Shown here: one piece after another, positions 16,562 through 24,450 of the stretch
How positions within the stretch are numbered: the first letter of the stretch is position 1
How the letters are laid out: each line of letters opens with the position of its first letter
NCBI RefSeq assembly: GCF_003730295.1
Contig: NZ_QTSZ01000025.1
Location: 1 to 35,171 of the forward strand
Reading direction: 5' to 3'
DNA: 35,171 nt
DNA from: Ornithinibacillus gellani
Lineage (GTDB): Bacteria > Bacillota > Bacilli > Bacillales > Amphibacillaceae
Made by a program: the position numbers and the translations under genes
Notes under the pieces: model-generated
The model's input: only the letters and a program-made list of their open reading frames with translations
What the model was told of the DNA's origin: nothing
Databases searched by the model: none

Positions 16562-18049
16562 GTGAGTAAATCTTTTAGGTCCATTGGTAGTGTCGTTTTG
16601 TTTCTGTCTGTTTTGATTGGGGCACTGGTGTTTGCGGGGCAGGTCATGGCGGAATCGGACAAGCGTTCTAATGCGGATTCGGAGTTTGAATTTGTGGATG
16701 GACAGTTGGTCATTTCCATTGAAGCGGATGCTGAGAAAGCTTCTTTGAAACAGACGCATGACATGTTATTGGCTTCTGATCAATTGTCCAAGGCAGGTTT
16801 TCAGGTTACCAAGTCATTACTAAATAGCCTGCAAACGGATGTTGAGCAGGTAATGAAGCAGGACTTAGTGGATGAAATGGGATTGGTTTATTTGGTTGAG
16901 TATGCGGAATCCACCTATCACAGTTTGACTCAGGCAAAATCAGAGCTTAAGAAAACCTTGGAACATATGGATTTGAAAGTGAGATATATTCATGAAAACT
17001 ATATGATGCAAGCATTGGAGACATCTTTGGATAAGGCGAAACCAATGGCAGTGCATCCGAATCAGGAATGGCATTACAATATGATCAAAGCTCCACAGGC
17101 ATGGCAGCATGTTACTGGTTCAAGCAGTACAAGAATTGCTGTGCTAGATACGGGGATTGATAGTTACCATGCTAGTTTAAGCAATTTGGTGAACACCTCA
17201 TTGGGCAGAAGCTTTGTTGGTGGTGATACTGGGGATCGTGCTGGGCATGGTACACATGTTGCGGGTACAATCGCTAGCTATGGCAGCGTTTCTGGAGTCA
17301 TGCAAAATGCGACGCTAATCCCTGTTAAGGTGCTTGGCGATGATGGCTATGGTTCCATGTACGGCATTATGGAGGGAATCACTTATGCTGCAAGTATCGG
17401 TGCAGATGTGATCAATATGTCGCTTGGTGGCGGCGGATATTTCCAAGGAATGGACGAAGCTATTTCAGCTGCGAACAACCAAGGTACCATTGTCGTTGCA
17501 GCAACTGGAAATGACGGCGTCAGTACGGTATCTTATCCAGCAGCATATAGCGGTTCGATAGCGGTTGGGTCCGTCACCTCCAATAAATCTCGTTCCTATT
17601 TTTCCAATTATGGATCGGGATTGGATGTCATGGCGCCTGGTTCTAATATTTACAGCACGGTGCCGAATAATCGCTATGCGAGTATGTCCGGAACCTCGAT
17701 GGCAACGCCACATGTGGCAGGTGTACTCGGCTTGATGAGATCGGCAAATCCTAATATTTCTGTGCAGTCTGCAAGGTCTATTTTAACAGCAACAGCTGAA
17801 AATGCAGGCTCTAGCTATGAATATGGCCATGGGATTGTCAATGCCAATGCAGCGGTACAGTCTGCACTTGGTAATGATGGTGGCGATGATGGACAAGCAC
17901 CATCTGCACCACAATGGCAGGCTTACACCTGGTATTCTACTGGTGATGAGGTGACGTATAATGGTACGACCTATGTTTCACGGGTAAGCCATTATTCCTT
18001 CCCTGGTTGGGAACCGCCATATACACCACAATATTGGACAAAAAAATAA
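16562..18049 (+). CDS. Secreted subtilisin-like serine protease (S8) with C-terminal chitin-binding-type domain
   Basis: 495 residues from the GTG at 16562, preceded by AAAGGAGG at 6-7 nt; the frame is open to 16409, but the extra sequence has no start signal. Layout: signal peptide (about 1-31, ending GQVMA), I9-type propeptide (about 45-155), peptidase S8 domain (about 160-440) with the triad Asp196 (VLDTGID), His229 (GHGTHVAGT) and Ser379 (GTSMATPHVAG), and the oxyanion Asn in AATGNDG. After an acidic-glycine linker (GNDGGDDGQ) a 45-residue CBM5/12-like module ends the protein (WQAYTWYSTGDEVTYNG...WEPPYTPQYW), with the aromatic residues that bind chitin. Such a tail would hold the protease on insoluble polysaccharide. 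Single gene with its own terminator. Confidence 0.93.
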   Translation: MSKSFRSIGSVVLFLSVLIGALVFAGQVMAESDKRSNADSEFEFVDGQLVISIEADAEKASLKQTHDMLLASDQLSKAGFQVTKSLLNSLQTDVEQVMKQDLVDEMGLVYLVEYAESTYHSLTQAKSELKKTLEHMDLKVRYIHENYMMQALETSLDKAKPMAVHPNQEWHYNMIKAPQAWQHVTGSSSTRIAVLDTGIDSYHASLSNLVNTSLGRSFVGGDTGDRAGHGTHVAGTIASYGSVSGVMQNATLIPVKVLGDDGYGSMYGIMEGITYAASIGADVINMSLGGGGYFQGMDEAISAANNQGTIVVAATGNDGVSTVSYPAAYSGSIAVGSVTSNKSRSYFSNYGSGLDVMAPGSNIYSTVPNNRYASMSGTSMATPHVAGVLGLMRSANPNISVQSARSILTATAENAGSSYEYGHGIVNANAAVQSALGNDGGDDGQAPSAPQWQAYTWYSTGDEVTYNGTTYVSRVSHYSFPGWEPPYTPQYWTKK

Positions 18050-18091
18050 GCTTATAAAATAATTCGCTTCATTTTGTAAACGCTTTCTGAG

Positions 18092-18119
18092 GGAATCGTC
18101 TTCTAGGCGATTCCTTTTT
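18092..18119 (+). terminator. Terminator of the protease gene
   Basis: Arms GGAATCG (18092-18098) and CGATTCC (18108-18114), followed by TTTTTA. The arm sequence resembles the GGAATCGG arms of the repeat-element hairpins, but no 21-bp units are adjacent. Confidence 0.8.
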
Positions 18120-18351
18120 ATTTGCTATGTGTACCCTTTTGAAACATGCCGATGCCGGTTATCACAGTAAGGATAAATAGCAGCAACAACCGCAACCAAT
18201 CCATCCGCAGCCAAAATTCTCCACCATTAACAACGTCAGGACTGGTATGATACGCATCTACAAATATCCCCATATTCCAAAATAATTTTAAGGAAATCAG
18301 TAATGATGAAAAACTAAGTAAAAATAGGACAATAAACCCTTTTCTATGCAT
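18118..18351 (-). CDS. Small two-TM membrane protein, unknown
   Basis: 77 residues with hydrophobic segments at about 5-25 and 50-70 and a short polar end FQKGTHSK. I do not recognise a family. Its ATG follows directly on the methyltransferase stop (TAG then ATG), with AAGGAG inside the end of that gene 9-10 nt before, so translation is coupled. It is last in a three-gene minus-strand group. Its stop overlaps the protease terminator region, giving a convergent arrangement. Confidence 0.7.
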   Translation of the reverse strand: MHRKGFIVLFLLSFSSLLISLKLFWNMGIFVDAYHTSPDVVNGGEFWLRMDWLRLLLLFILTVITGIGMFQKGTHSK

Positions 18352-19083
18352 CTATTTTTTCTCCTTCAACAATCCTTTTTTTGATGTTGCTTTTACTATA
18401 AGAAAATGAGGATTCGTCATCAGATAGTTATAGGCATCGCCATTTGCTTCGTTCATTTTTTCAAGTGGCTGTGGCTCTATCAGCTCTTCTATCATAAACT
18501 TGGGTACAAGTGCATGGATAATTTGCTGCAACGGGCGCCGGTAAAAGCTCACATCAATGGTAATGCTCGGTTTATGCCATCTGTCGGTTAGTTGAATGGT
18601 GTCAAAGTAATCCGCACATTCAAATCTTGTAAAATCCATAAAGGGGTGATGCACAGAAAATAACAAAATCCCACCCGGCTTTAACACGCGAGCAAATTCC
18701 GCCATCGGCTGCGACCAATCCTTTATATAATGGAGCGTCAGCGAGCAAATGATAATATCAAAGGTATCTCGCTCAAACGGCAACGGTTTCTCCAAATCAT
18801 GACAGTTAAAGCTAGCCTTTTTCCCCAAACGGGCTTTTGCTGCCTTGATCATTTCCGGACTAATATCCATTCCAGTTACGGTTGCCCCACGTTCCAACAG
18901 CCTTTCACTATACCAACCTGCTGAGCAATCAGCATCGAGTACTTTTTTTCCAGCCAATGATTGCGGCAGTGCCGCCAGCATCGCTGGTCGTTCATAGTAC
19001 GCATTGTAAGGACTCCCCTCATCAATATCATCCTGATACGTGCGGGCTAATTGATCATAGGTATCCTTTATCGTTTGTCGCAT
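18352..19083 (-). CDS. Class I SAM-dependent methyltransferase
   Basis: 243 residues from the ATG at 19083, which has AGGAGGGG 5 nt upstream; the longer frame to 19128 would overlap the preceding gene. Rossmann-like methyltransferase fold: motif I VLDADCSAGWYSERLLERGA, in which the usual G-C-G-x-G is C-S-A-G, motif II acidic end VTGMDIS, motif IV DIIICSLTLHYI, then LKPGGILLFSVHHP. The C-terminal part (about 160-240) is more variable and should hold the substrate. Small molecule or lipid methylation is likely, but the acceptor is unknown. It sits 11 nt after a membrane protein gene and directly before another. Confidence 0.9.
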   Translation of the reverse strand: MRQTIKDTYDQLARTYQDDIDEGSPYNAYYERPAMLAALPQSLAGKKVLDADCSAGWYSERLLERGATVTGMDISPEMIKAAKARLGKKASFNCHDLEKPLPFERDTFDIIICSLTLHYIKDWSQPMAEFARVLKPGGILLFSVHHPFMDFTRFECADYFDTIQLTDRWHKPSITIDVSFYRRPLQQIIHALVPKFMIEELIEPQPLEKMNEANGDAYNYLMTNPHFLIVKATSKKGLLKEKK

Positions 19084-19094
19084 GCGTTCCCCTC

Positions 19095-19580
19095 CTAGTT
19101 TATTTTTCTTGTGTGTGTTTTCCGCCATCTGTCAATCTCTCTCGCAATTACCGGCCTTTTCCCTCTACCTTTTTTATAATTCGTCAACTGTATATGGAAG
19201 TAATTGATGTACTCGATAATGGCGAAAAAATAAACGTACAAACCTAGTAATTCAATAGGAAGTGTCGAGCGTTTCCACATGAACATTTCCAGCAAAAAAA
19301 GCAATGGTGCTATAAATAGGAGGATGAAATTCACCTTTTTCAACACCGCAAAGAGGGGAATCAAACCAGGTACACACGCAGTTTTCCGCTTCCATCTGCA
19401 CCATTTTATAAACCAGTAAAAACTACTTTGCAGGAGGATAAAATTCAACACACCTAAAGCATACATGAGCGCATAGCTTTGGCTCGCCGCCAGCTCACGC
19501 AGATAAATAAAAGTAAAAGTGGTGACCGCAAATAACTCTCCCGTAAATAAGTAAATCAGTCTTTTTTCCAGTTCCTTCAT
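19095..19580 (-). CDS. Hypothetical membrane protein with about four TM segments
   Basis: 161 residues from the ATG at 19580 (MKELEKRLIYLF), with GGAG about 10 nt upstream; a further in-frame start at 19601 exists. Hydrophobic segments lie at about 9-25, 35-58, 80-97 and 105-125, followed by a basic tail (NYKKGRGKRPVIAREIDRWRKTHTRKIN). I do not recognise the family. First gene of a compact group with the methyltransferase (11-nt gap) and a small membrane protein. Repeat element 3 lies upstream, between it and the divergent two-component genes. Confidence 0.7.
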   Translation of the reverse strand: MKELEKRLIYLFTGELFAVTTFTFIYLRELAASQSYALMYALGVLNFILLQSSFYWFIKWCRWKRKTACVPGLIPLFAVLKKVNFILLFIAPLLFLLEMFMWKRSTLPIELLGLYVYFFAIIEYINYFHIQLTNYKKGRGKRPVIAREIDRWRKTHTRKIN

Positions 19581-19832
19581 ACCACATTCGCTCCAACTCA
19601 TTTATGGATAGCAATCAAACCGCTTATGTGAATCCATGTTGTATACTTCATTATAGGTTAGTTTACCATATGACATGCCATCCCATTGCGAAAGGAAAAG
19701 ATAGCCCGGGAAGTATCCTTTATCGTCGGCATGCTTGTCACCTTCGCATGAAAGTTTTCAGAAATCCAAAACTATACCCCATTTAGTATATCCATAATGC
19801 TGATCCCCGGCACAAGGTATTGGAACGTGTAT

Positions 19833-20410
19833 GGAATCGGCATGCCGATCCCCACCATTTCATTATTTTTTATGGATTGGTGAGAATCGAATACGGAGGC
19901 TTGGAAGTCGCATGGGATTAAACGAAAGTCGCATGCCTTGCCACGATTGTCGCATGGGATTAGCGTAAAGTCGCATGCATTAGTCATTAACTCGCATACA
20001 TCTAGCCCAAACTCGCATAGCTTTGGGGATAAGTCGCATGCCTTAAAAGGAAAGAAATCGGCGGCTGCCGATTTCATCATCATATAACTAGTCTAACCTC
20101 TGTCTCACCTGCCAACTCGCGGGCCAATTGGCTGAACTCGTGCGCCGATTCCACAAAGTCAAGCATCAATTGGCCGAACTCGAGCGCCGATTGCATAAAG
20201 TCGAGCACCAATTGACCGAACTCGAGCGCCGAACGCACAAAGTCGAGCACCAATTGGCCGAACTCGAGCGCCAAACGCATAAAGTCGAGCATCAAACGCC
20301 CGAACTCGAGTGCCGATTGCATGAAGTTGCGCACCAAACGTCCCATCCCCCACTCTTTTCATGCATACGAAAATCTTTTCAAGATGGGGTGGAATCGGCG
20401 TGCCGGTTCC
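19833..20410 (-). repeat. Repeat element 3: complete copy in reverse orientation
   Basis: On the plus strand: hairpin (GGAATCGGCA/TGCCGATCCC, one mismatch) at 19833-19852; seven A-type units read as GTCGCATG or CTCGCATA with starts every 21 bp from 19907 to 20033; a hairpin with 9-bp arms GAAATCGGC/GCCGATTTC at 20054-20075; a linker containing CTCACCTGC; eleven B-type units from 20110 to 20340 on a 21-bp grid (cores AACTCGAGCGCC and AAAGTCGAGCACC); and a closing hairpin GGAATCGGC/GCCGGTTCC at 20391-20410. Read on the minus strand the order is hairpin, B, linker with GCAGGTGAGAC, hairpin, A, hairpin, as in elements 4-6. It occupies the divergent region ahead of the response regulator and ends 30 nt before that gene's promoter. 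Confidence 0.9.
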
Positions 20411-20439
20411 TTTTTCAGGGTGTGACGGGCAGGATCATT

Positions 20440-20468
20440 TTGCCAAATGGGTTTATTTCTTATATGAT
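20440..20468 (+). promoter_or_regulatory. Sigma-A promoter of the response regulator gene
   Basis: TTGCCA, a 17-bp spacer, then TATGAT, about 43 nt before the start codon. The last hairpin of repeat element 3 ends 30 nt upstream. Confidence 0.7.
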
Positions 20469-20510
20469 TTGAATGAAGAATGTCTTTTCGATATGCTGGG
20501 AGGCTTGAAG

Positions 20511-21146
20511 ATGGCGATTACGGTGATGATTGCGGATGATAATGCGTTTATTCGTGAGGGTATGAATATTATTTTGTCGACTTATGAGGAGTTTGAGGTG
20601 GTTGCCCTCGTGGAGAATGGGCAGGAGGCTGTTGATTTTTGTAAGGAGCATGCGGTGGATATTGCGCTTTTGGATGTGCGTATGCCTGTGATGAATGGAG
20701 TGGATGCAACGAAGGAGATTGTTGCTGTTTCGGAGACGAAGCCGGTCATCTTGACGACGTTTGATGATGATGAATACATACTTGGTGCGATCAAGAACGG
20801 GGCGAAGGGATATTTATTAAAGAACAATGATCCGGAGCGCGTTCGTGATGCGTTAATCAGTGTGTATCATGGTACGAGTATTATTCAGGATATTATGTTG
20901 GATAAAATCAAACAAAGCTTGGTCAATCCGACGTCACAGCCTCATATCGATACAGAATTGTTTACAGAGCGTGAGCTGGAAATCATGGCCTATATTGCCA
21001 AGGGTTATTCCAATAAGGAGATTGCGGAGCATATGTTTATTTCCGGTGGGACGGTTGCGAATTATATTACGACCATTTTAGATAAAACAAATTTGAAGCA
21101 TCGTACCCAGATTGCGGTTTACTACTTAACGGGGAATGTGTATTGA
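20511..21146 (+). CDS. NarL/LuxR family response regulator (YfiK/LnrK-like)
   Basis: 211 residues from the ATG at 20511, which has GGGAGG 7 nt upstream. The receiver domain (about 1-120) has the acidic pair at IADDN, the phospho-acceptor Asp55 in LLDVRMPVMNG, the conserved threonine in ILTTFDDD and the lysine in KGYLLKN. The C-terminal LuxR-type helix-turn-helix (about 145-205) has ELEIMAYIAKGYSNKEIAEHMFISGGTVANYI. The histidine kinase gene begins 1 nt after its stop, and the three ABC exporter genes follow, so it most likely activates them in response to a membrane-active compound, as LnrK does for LnrLMN in B. subtilis. That role is inferred from gene order. Confidence 0.93.
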   Translation: MAITVMIADDNAFIREGMNIILSTYEEFEVVALVENGQEAVDFCKEHAVDIALLDVRMPVMNGVDATKEIVAVSETKPVILTTFDDDEYILGAIKNGAKGYLLKNNDPERVRDALISVYHGTSIIQDIMLDKIKQSLVNPTSQPHIDTELFTERELEIMAYIAKGYSNKEIAEHMFISGGTVANYITTILDKTNLKHRTQIAVYYLTGNVY

Positions 21147-21147
21147 T

Positions 21148-22260
21148 ATGGAGCGCATGACCGTCATGAGTAAACTAATTCTGATTTTCTTTATCATGCT
21201 CACCTTTTTATATGCAGCAGCACCAAATCTTGCCTGGGGGATTTTATTTCTTCTCCTTTATATATCATTGAATATTACCATACATCTCCTCAAACAACGC
21301 TATATCGTCAGTCTCTTTTTGCTGGTATCGGTTACGATTACCTTGATTGCCTGTGTGCAGGCCAATCCCATTTTTATTCTATTAATGCCATTGTCCATTT
21401 TGGAATTGTGCCAGCTTTGGACAAAAAAGACGATCATCCCAATCGTTTTTGCAATTTCACCTGTATTTTATATCCAGCAGGAGCTGCAGGCGGTTTTTCT
21501 GCTCGTTGCCATTTATACCATCACTATTTTTACATTTGAAAAATACAATGAACAAAAACACGTCAAAAATGAACAACAGCTGGATTGGATGCGAAATACG
21601 AATCAAAAATTAATCAAACAAATTCATGAAAATGATACCTATCTGAAGCAATCAGCTTATATGTTCCGATTGGAGGAACGCAATCGGATTTCTCAGCAGA
21701 TCCATGATGATGTCGGACATGCGATTACCGGGGCTCTCATTCAAATGGAGGCAAGCAAACGGATGCTACATGTTGATAAGGAAAAAGCGGAGGAGCTGCT
21801 GCAAAATGCAATCGGAATTACCCAGGAGGGGATTGAGCATATTCGGCTGACTTTGAAAAATATGAAGCCATCAACGGAGCAGGTCGGCATTAATCGTTTA
21901 AAATTAATCATCGATGAGTTCACAGCCAAGCATGACAAACAAACCATCCTCACCTATGATGGAGATATAGACCAAGTGAATGCTTTTCAATGGGAGGTTA
22001 TTCAAAAAAATACGACAGAAGCACTCACCAACACCATGAAGTATGCGGAAAATAGCACCCAAATTGCGGTAAATGTGATTGTCCTGAACAAGCTTGTGAA
22101 AGTCGAAGTAAAGGATAATGGGGCTGGCGCGGAAAGATTTGAAAAAGGCCTCGGCATCATCGGTATGGAGGAACGATCGGCCTCCATGGGTGGACAAGTC
22201 ATCGTGGATGGAACCAATGGATTCTCCGTCACCACCCTGCTCCCGCTCCAATCAAACTAA
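21148..22260 (+). CDS. Sensor histidine kinase, HisKA_3 type (YfiJ/LnrJ-like)
   Basis: 370 residues from the ATG at 21148, placed directly after the regulator's stop; ATGs at 21157 and 21166 are alternatives. The N-terminal half (about 5-135) is hydrophobic, with five or six membrane segments and no large extracellular domain, the intramembrane-sensing type. A short coiled stretch leads to the dimerisation box RISQQIHDDVGHAITGALIQ with phospho-acceptor His186, then the ATPase domain with NTTEALTNTMKYA (N box), VEVKDNGAGAE (G1) and GLGIIGMEER (G2). It should sense a lipid-targeting compound or envelope stress and phosphorylate the neighbouring regulator. A terminator separates it from the ABC genes. 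Confidence 0.93.
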   Translation: MERMTVMSKLILIFFIMLTFLYAAAPNLAWGILFLLLYISLNITIHLLKQRYIVSLFLLVSVTITLIACVQANPIFILLMPLSILELCQLWTKKTIIPIVFAISPVFYIQQELQAVFLLVAIYTITIFTFEKYNEQKHVKNEQQLDWMRNTNQKLIKQIHENDTYLKQSAYMFRLEERNRISQQIHDDVGHAITGALIQMEASKRMLHVDKEKAEELLQNAIGITQEGIEHIRLTLKNMKPSTEQVGINRLKLIIDEFTAKHDKQTILTYDGDIDQVNAFQWEVIQKNTTEALTNTMKYAENSTQIAVNVIVLNKLVKVEVKDNGAGAERFEKGLGIIGMEERSASMGGQVIVDGTNGFSVTTLLPLQSN

Positions 22261-22292
22261 AATCATGAAGAATGTCACATCAGGTTATGAAG

Positions 22293-22324
22293 GAATGCAC
22301 TTACGGGTTGGCATTCTTTTTTTT
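22293..22324 (+). terminator. Terminator between kinase and ABC transporter genes
   Basis: Arms GAATGC (22293-22298) and GCATTC (22311-22316), followed by a run of eight T residues. It splits the two-component genes from the exporter genes. Confidence 0.8.
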
Positions 22325-22362
22325 ATACTATAGATAGACTTTAGCCGAAGAGGTGAAAGGGA

Positions 22363-23301
22363 ATGAATATTTTAGAAATCAAGCACTTGACGAAGAAGTT
22401 TGGGGATTTTATTGCAGTGGATGATATGTCGCTTACCGTTGGCGAGGGTGAAATTTTTGGGTTTCTCGGTTCCAATGGTGCGGGAAAAAGTACGACGATT
22501 AACATGATCTCTGGTTTGCTGCGAAAAAATAACGGCTCGATTAAAATGCTTGGCAAAGAAACAAATAAGCACCCAATTTTCATCAAAAAACATATCGGCC
22601 TTGTACCGCAGGAGTTAGCTATTTATGAAGATTTAACCGCCTATGAGAATGTCAGTTTCTTCGCCGGCTTATATGGCTTACGTGGGGAAAAATTGAGAAG
22701 CCGGACGATAGAAGCATTGGAATTTGTTGGCTTAGCCGAAAAACATAAAAGCTATCCAAAATCTTTTTCCGGCGGGATGAAGCGGCGCCTTAATATTGCA
22801 TGCGCTATTGCTCACCAGCCAAAGCTGATTATTATGGATGAACCGACTGTCGGCATTGACCCGCAATCCAGAAAGTATATTTTGCAATCCGTTCAAAAGT
22901 TGAACGAAATGGGTTGTACCATCATTTACACGAGTCATTATATGGAAGAGGTTGAAGAAATCTGTACGAAAATTGCCATCATCGACCATGGAAAGATTAT
23001 TGCCGATGGAACGAAAGAGCAGTTGAAATCTCTGATTACTGATTCAAAGCTCATCTATATTGACGTGAAGGATACAGACCACGTTGACATTGATGCCATC
23101 AAAGCCATTCCAGGTGTAGCAAATGTCACCTTAGCAGAAAATACCATCCAGATTCATACCGAATTGGGCGCGAATAATTTAAATCAGATTATCAGCTATT
23201 TCATTGAAAACAAAATTGAAATTCGAACCTTGGATGAGAAGGAACCAAATCTCGAAACCGTATTTTTAACCCTTACTGGCCGGACATTAAGAGATGCGTA
23301 G
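22363..23301 (+). CDS. ABC-2 exporter ATP-binding protein (YfiL/LnrL-like)
   Basis: 312 residues. Complete ATPase: Walker A GSNGAGKST, Q-loop GLVPQELAIYEDLT, signature FSGGMKRRLNIA, Walker B LIIMDEPTVGIDPQ and switch histidine in YTSHYMEE. The C-terminal 90 residues form the accessory domain usual in drug and antibiotic exporters of the NatA/CcmA type. Start: AGAGGTGAAAGGGA precedes the ATG. The two permease genes follow at 15-nt and 0-nt spacing, forming one transport complex. With the adjacent two-component pair the set matches YfiJK-YfiLMN, the linearmycin resistance system, in gene content; here the regulator precedes the kinase. Confidence 0.94.
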   Translation: MNILEIKHLTKKFGDFIAVDDMSLTVGEGEIFGFLGSNGAGKSTTINMISGLLRKNNGSIKMLGKETNKHPIFIKKHIGLVPQELAIYEDLTAYENVSFFAGLYGLRGEKLRSRTIEALEFVGLAEKHKSYPKSFSGGMKRRLNIACAIAHQPKLIIMDEPTVGIDPQSRKYILQSVQKLNEMGCTIIYTSHYMEEVEEICTKIAIIDHGKIIADGTKEQLKSLITDSKLIYIDVKDTDHVDIDAIKAIPGVANVTLAENTIQIHTELGANNLNQIISYFIENKIEIRTLDEKEPNLETVFLTLTGRTLRDA

Positions 23302-23316
23302 AAAGGAGCAGTAAAC

Positions 23317-24450
23317 ATGAATATACTAAAAATCGCATGGAAGGAAGTCAAGCATGATTTCCGCGATATTCGTACATTGGTATTTATGATCGCCTTTCCG
23401 ATTGTCCTCATGCTTATCCTTGGGACCGCATTGACCGGCGCATTTGATGGTGGCGATTTTGATGACAATATCGCTTTGGATGATATGACGGTTTTGTATG
23501 AAAACTCGAATGAGCCAATCCAACAACCGTTTGATGCCTTCACGAAGGAATTGGAAAAATCGGGCATCCATTTTGAGCGCTTATCCAAAGGGACAAACGG
23601 AAAGGATCAGGTCGAGGAAAATCAAGCTGATGCCTATCTTTCCATCGATGAAGATGGTGCGAAATTATACCTAAATGATCAAAACAGCATCGGCGGGAGT
23701 GTTATCCAAGGCTCCCTCGCTTCCTTCGTGGATCAATACAATTTGATAACTGAGATTTCCAAAGCCGCTCCGGAAAAGCTGGACACCGTGCTCACAGCAT
23801 CTACGGACCATGATTATATAAAGGACCAGACCCTGCTTCCGGATCAACAACCTGGCTCGATGGATTATTACGCCATCGTGATGACAACGATGATTGCGTT
23901 ATATGCCGCCATATCGGCTGCCCATTTAATTACCCAAGAACGCTCCCGACATACTGCGGATCGACTCATGATTGCACCGATCAAGAAATCAGAAATTTTC
24001 ATGGGAAAGCTAATAGGGAGCATTGCGATAAATACAGTCTGTATTGCGCTAGTCGTAGCCTTTAGTATCATCTTTTTCCATGCAAATTGGGGAGAGCATT
24101 TGGGCCTGGTTGCACTCATTTTATTAACAGAAATTATCATGGCCATCAGCTTCGGTCTTGGTCTTTCCTTTTTATTTAAAACACCGACCGCACCAATGCC
24201 TGTGATTATGATTGTCTTGCAGCTTGCCGCCTTCTTTGGTGGTGCATATTTTCCAATTGGCGATGCAGATGGACTATTAAAACTGATGACGAACATCTCG
24301 CCACTCACTTTGGAAAATGATGCCATGTTCCAAATGATATACGCCAATGATTTGTCTTTGGTCATACCAGCAATTGCGATGAATTTAGGAATTTCTCTGT
24401 TATTTCTAGTCTTTTCAACCTTTGCCTTAAGCCGACGGGAGGGATTATAA
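23317..24450 (+). CDS. ABC-2 type permease (YfiM/LnrM-like)
   Basis: 377 residues. One N-terminal membrane segment (about 20-40, MIAFPIVLMLILGTAL), a long extracellular domain (about 45-180) rich in acidic residues, then five membrane segments (about 185-375), the standard ABC-2 permease shape. The conserved cytoplasmic stretch ITQERSRHTADRLMIAPIKKSEIFMGKLIGS is present. Start: AAAGGAGC lies 8 nt before the ATG. It should pair with the next gene as a heterodimeric membrane domain exporting an amphipathic or membrane-active compound; the substrate is inferred from synteny only. Confidence 0.92.
   Translation: MNILKIAWKEVKHDFRDIRTLVFMIAFPIVLMLILGTALTGAFDGGDFDDNIALDDMTVLYENSNEPIQQPFDAFTKELEKSGIHFERLSKGTNGKDQVEENQADAYLSIDEDGAKLYLNDQNSIGGSVIQGSLASFVDQYNLITEISKAAPEKLDTVLTASTDHDYIKDQTLLPDQQPGSMDYYAIVMTTMIALYAAISAAHLITQERSRHTADRLMIAPIKKSEIFMGKLIGSIAINTVCIALVVAFSIIFFHANWGEHLGLVALILLTEIIMAISFGLGLSFLFKTPTAPMPVIMIVLQLAAFFGGAYFPIGDADGLLKLMTNISPLTLENDAMFQMIYANDLSLVIPAIAMNLGISLLFLVFSTFALSRREGL

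Noticed and set aside
16508-16764. Minus-strand open frames over the protease start
   Set aside because: Antisense to the signal peptide and propeptide of a clear gene.
19604-19786. Plus-strand open frame between the membrane protein and element 3
   Set aside because: No ribosome binding site and no family resemblance; it overlaps the likely promoter region of the minus-strand group.
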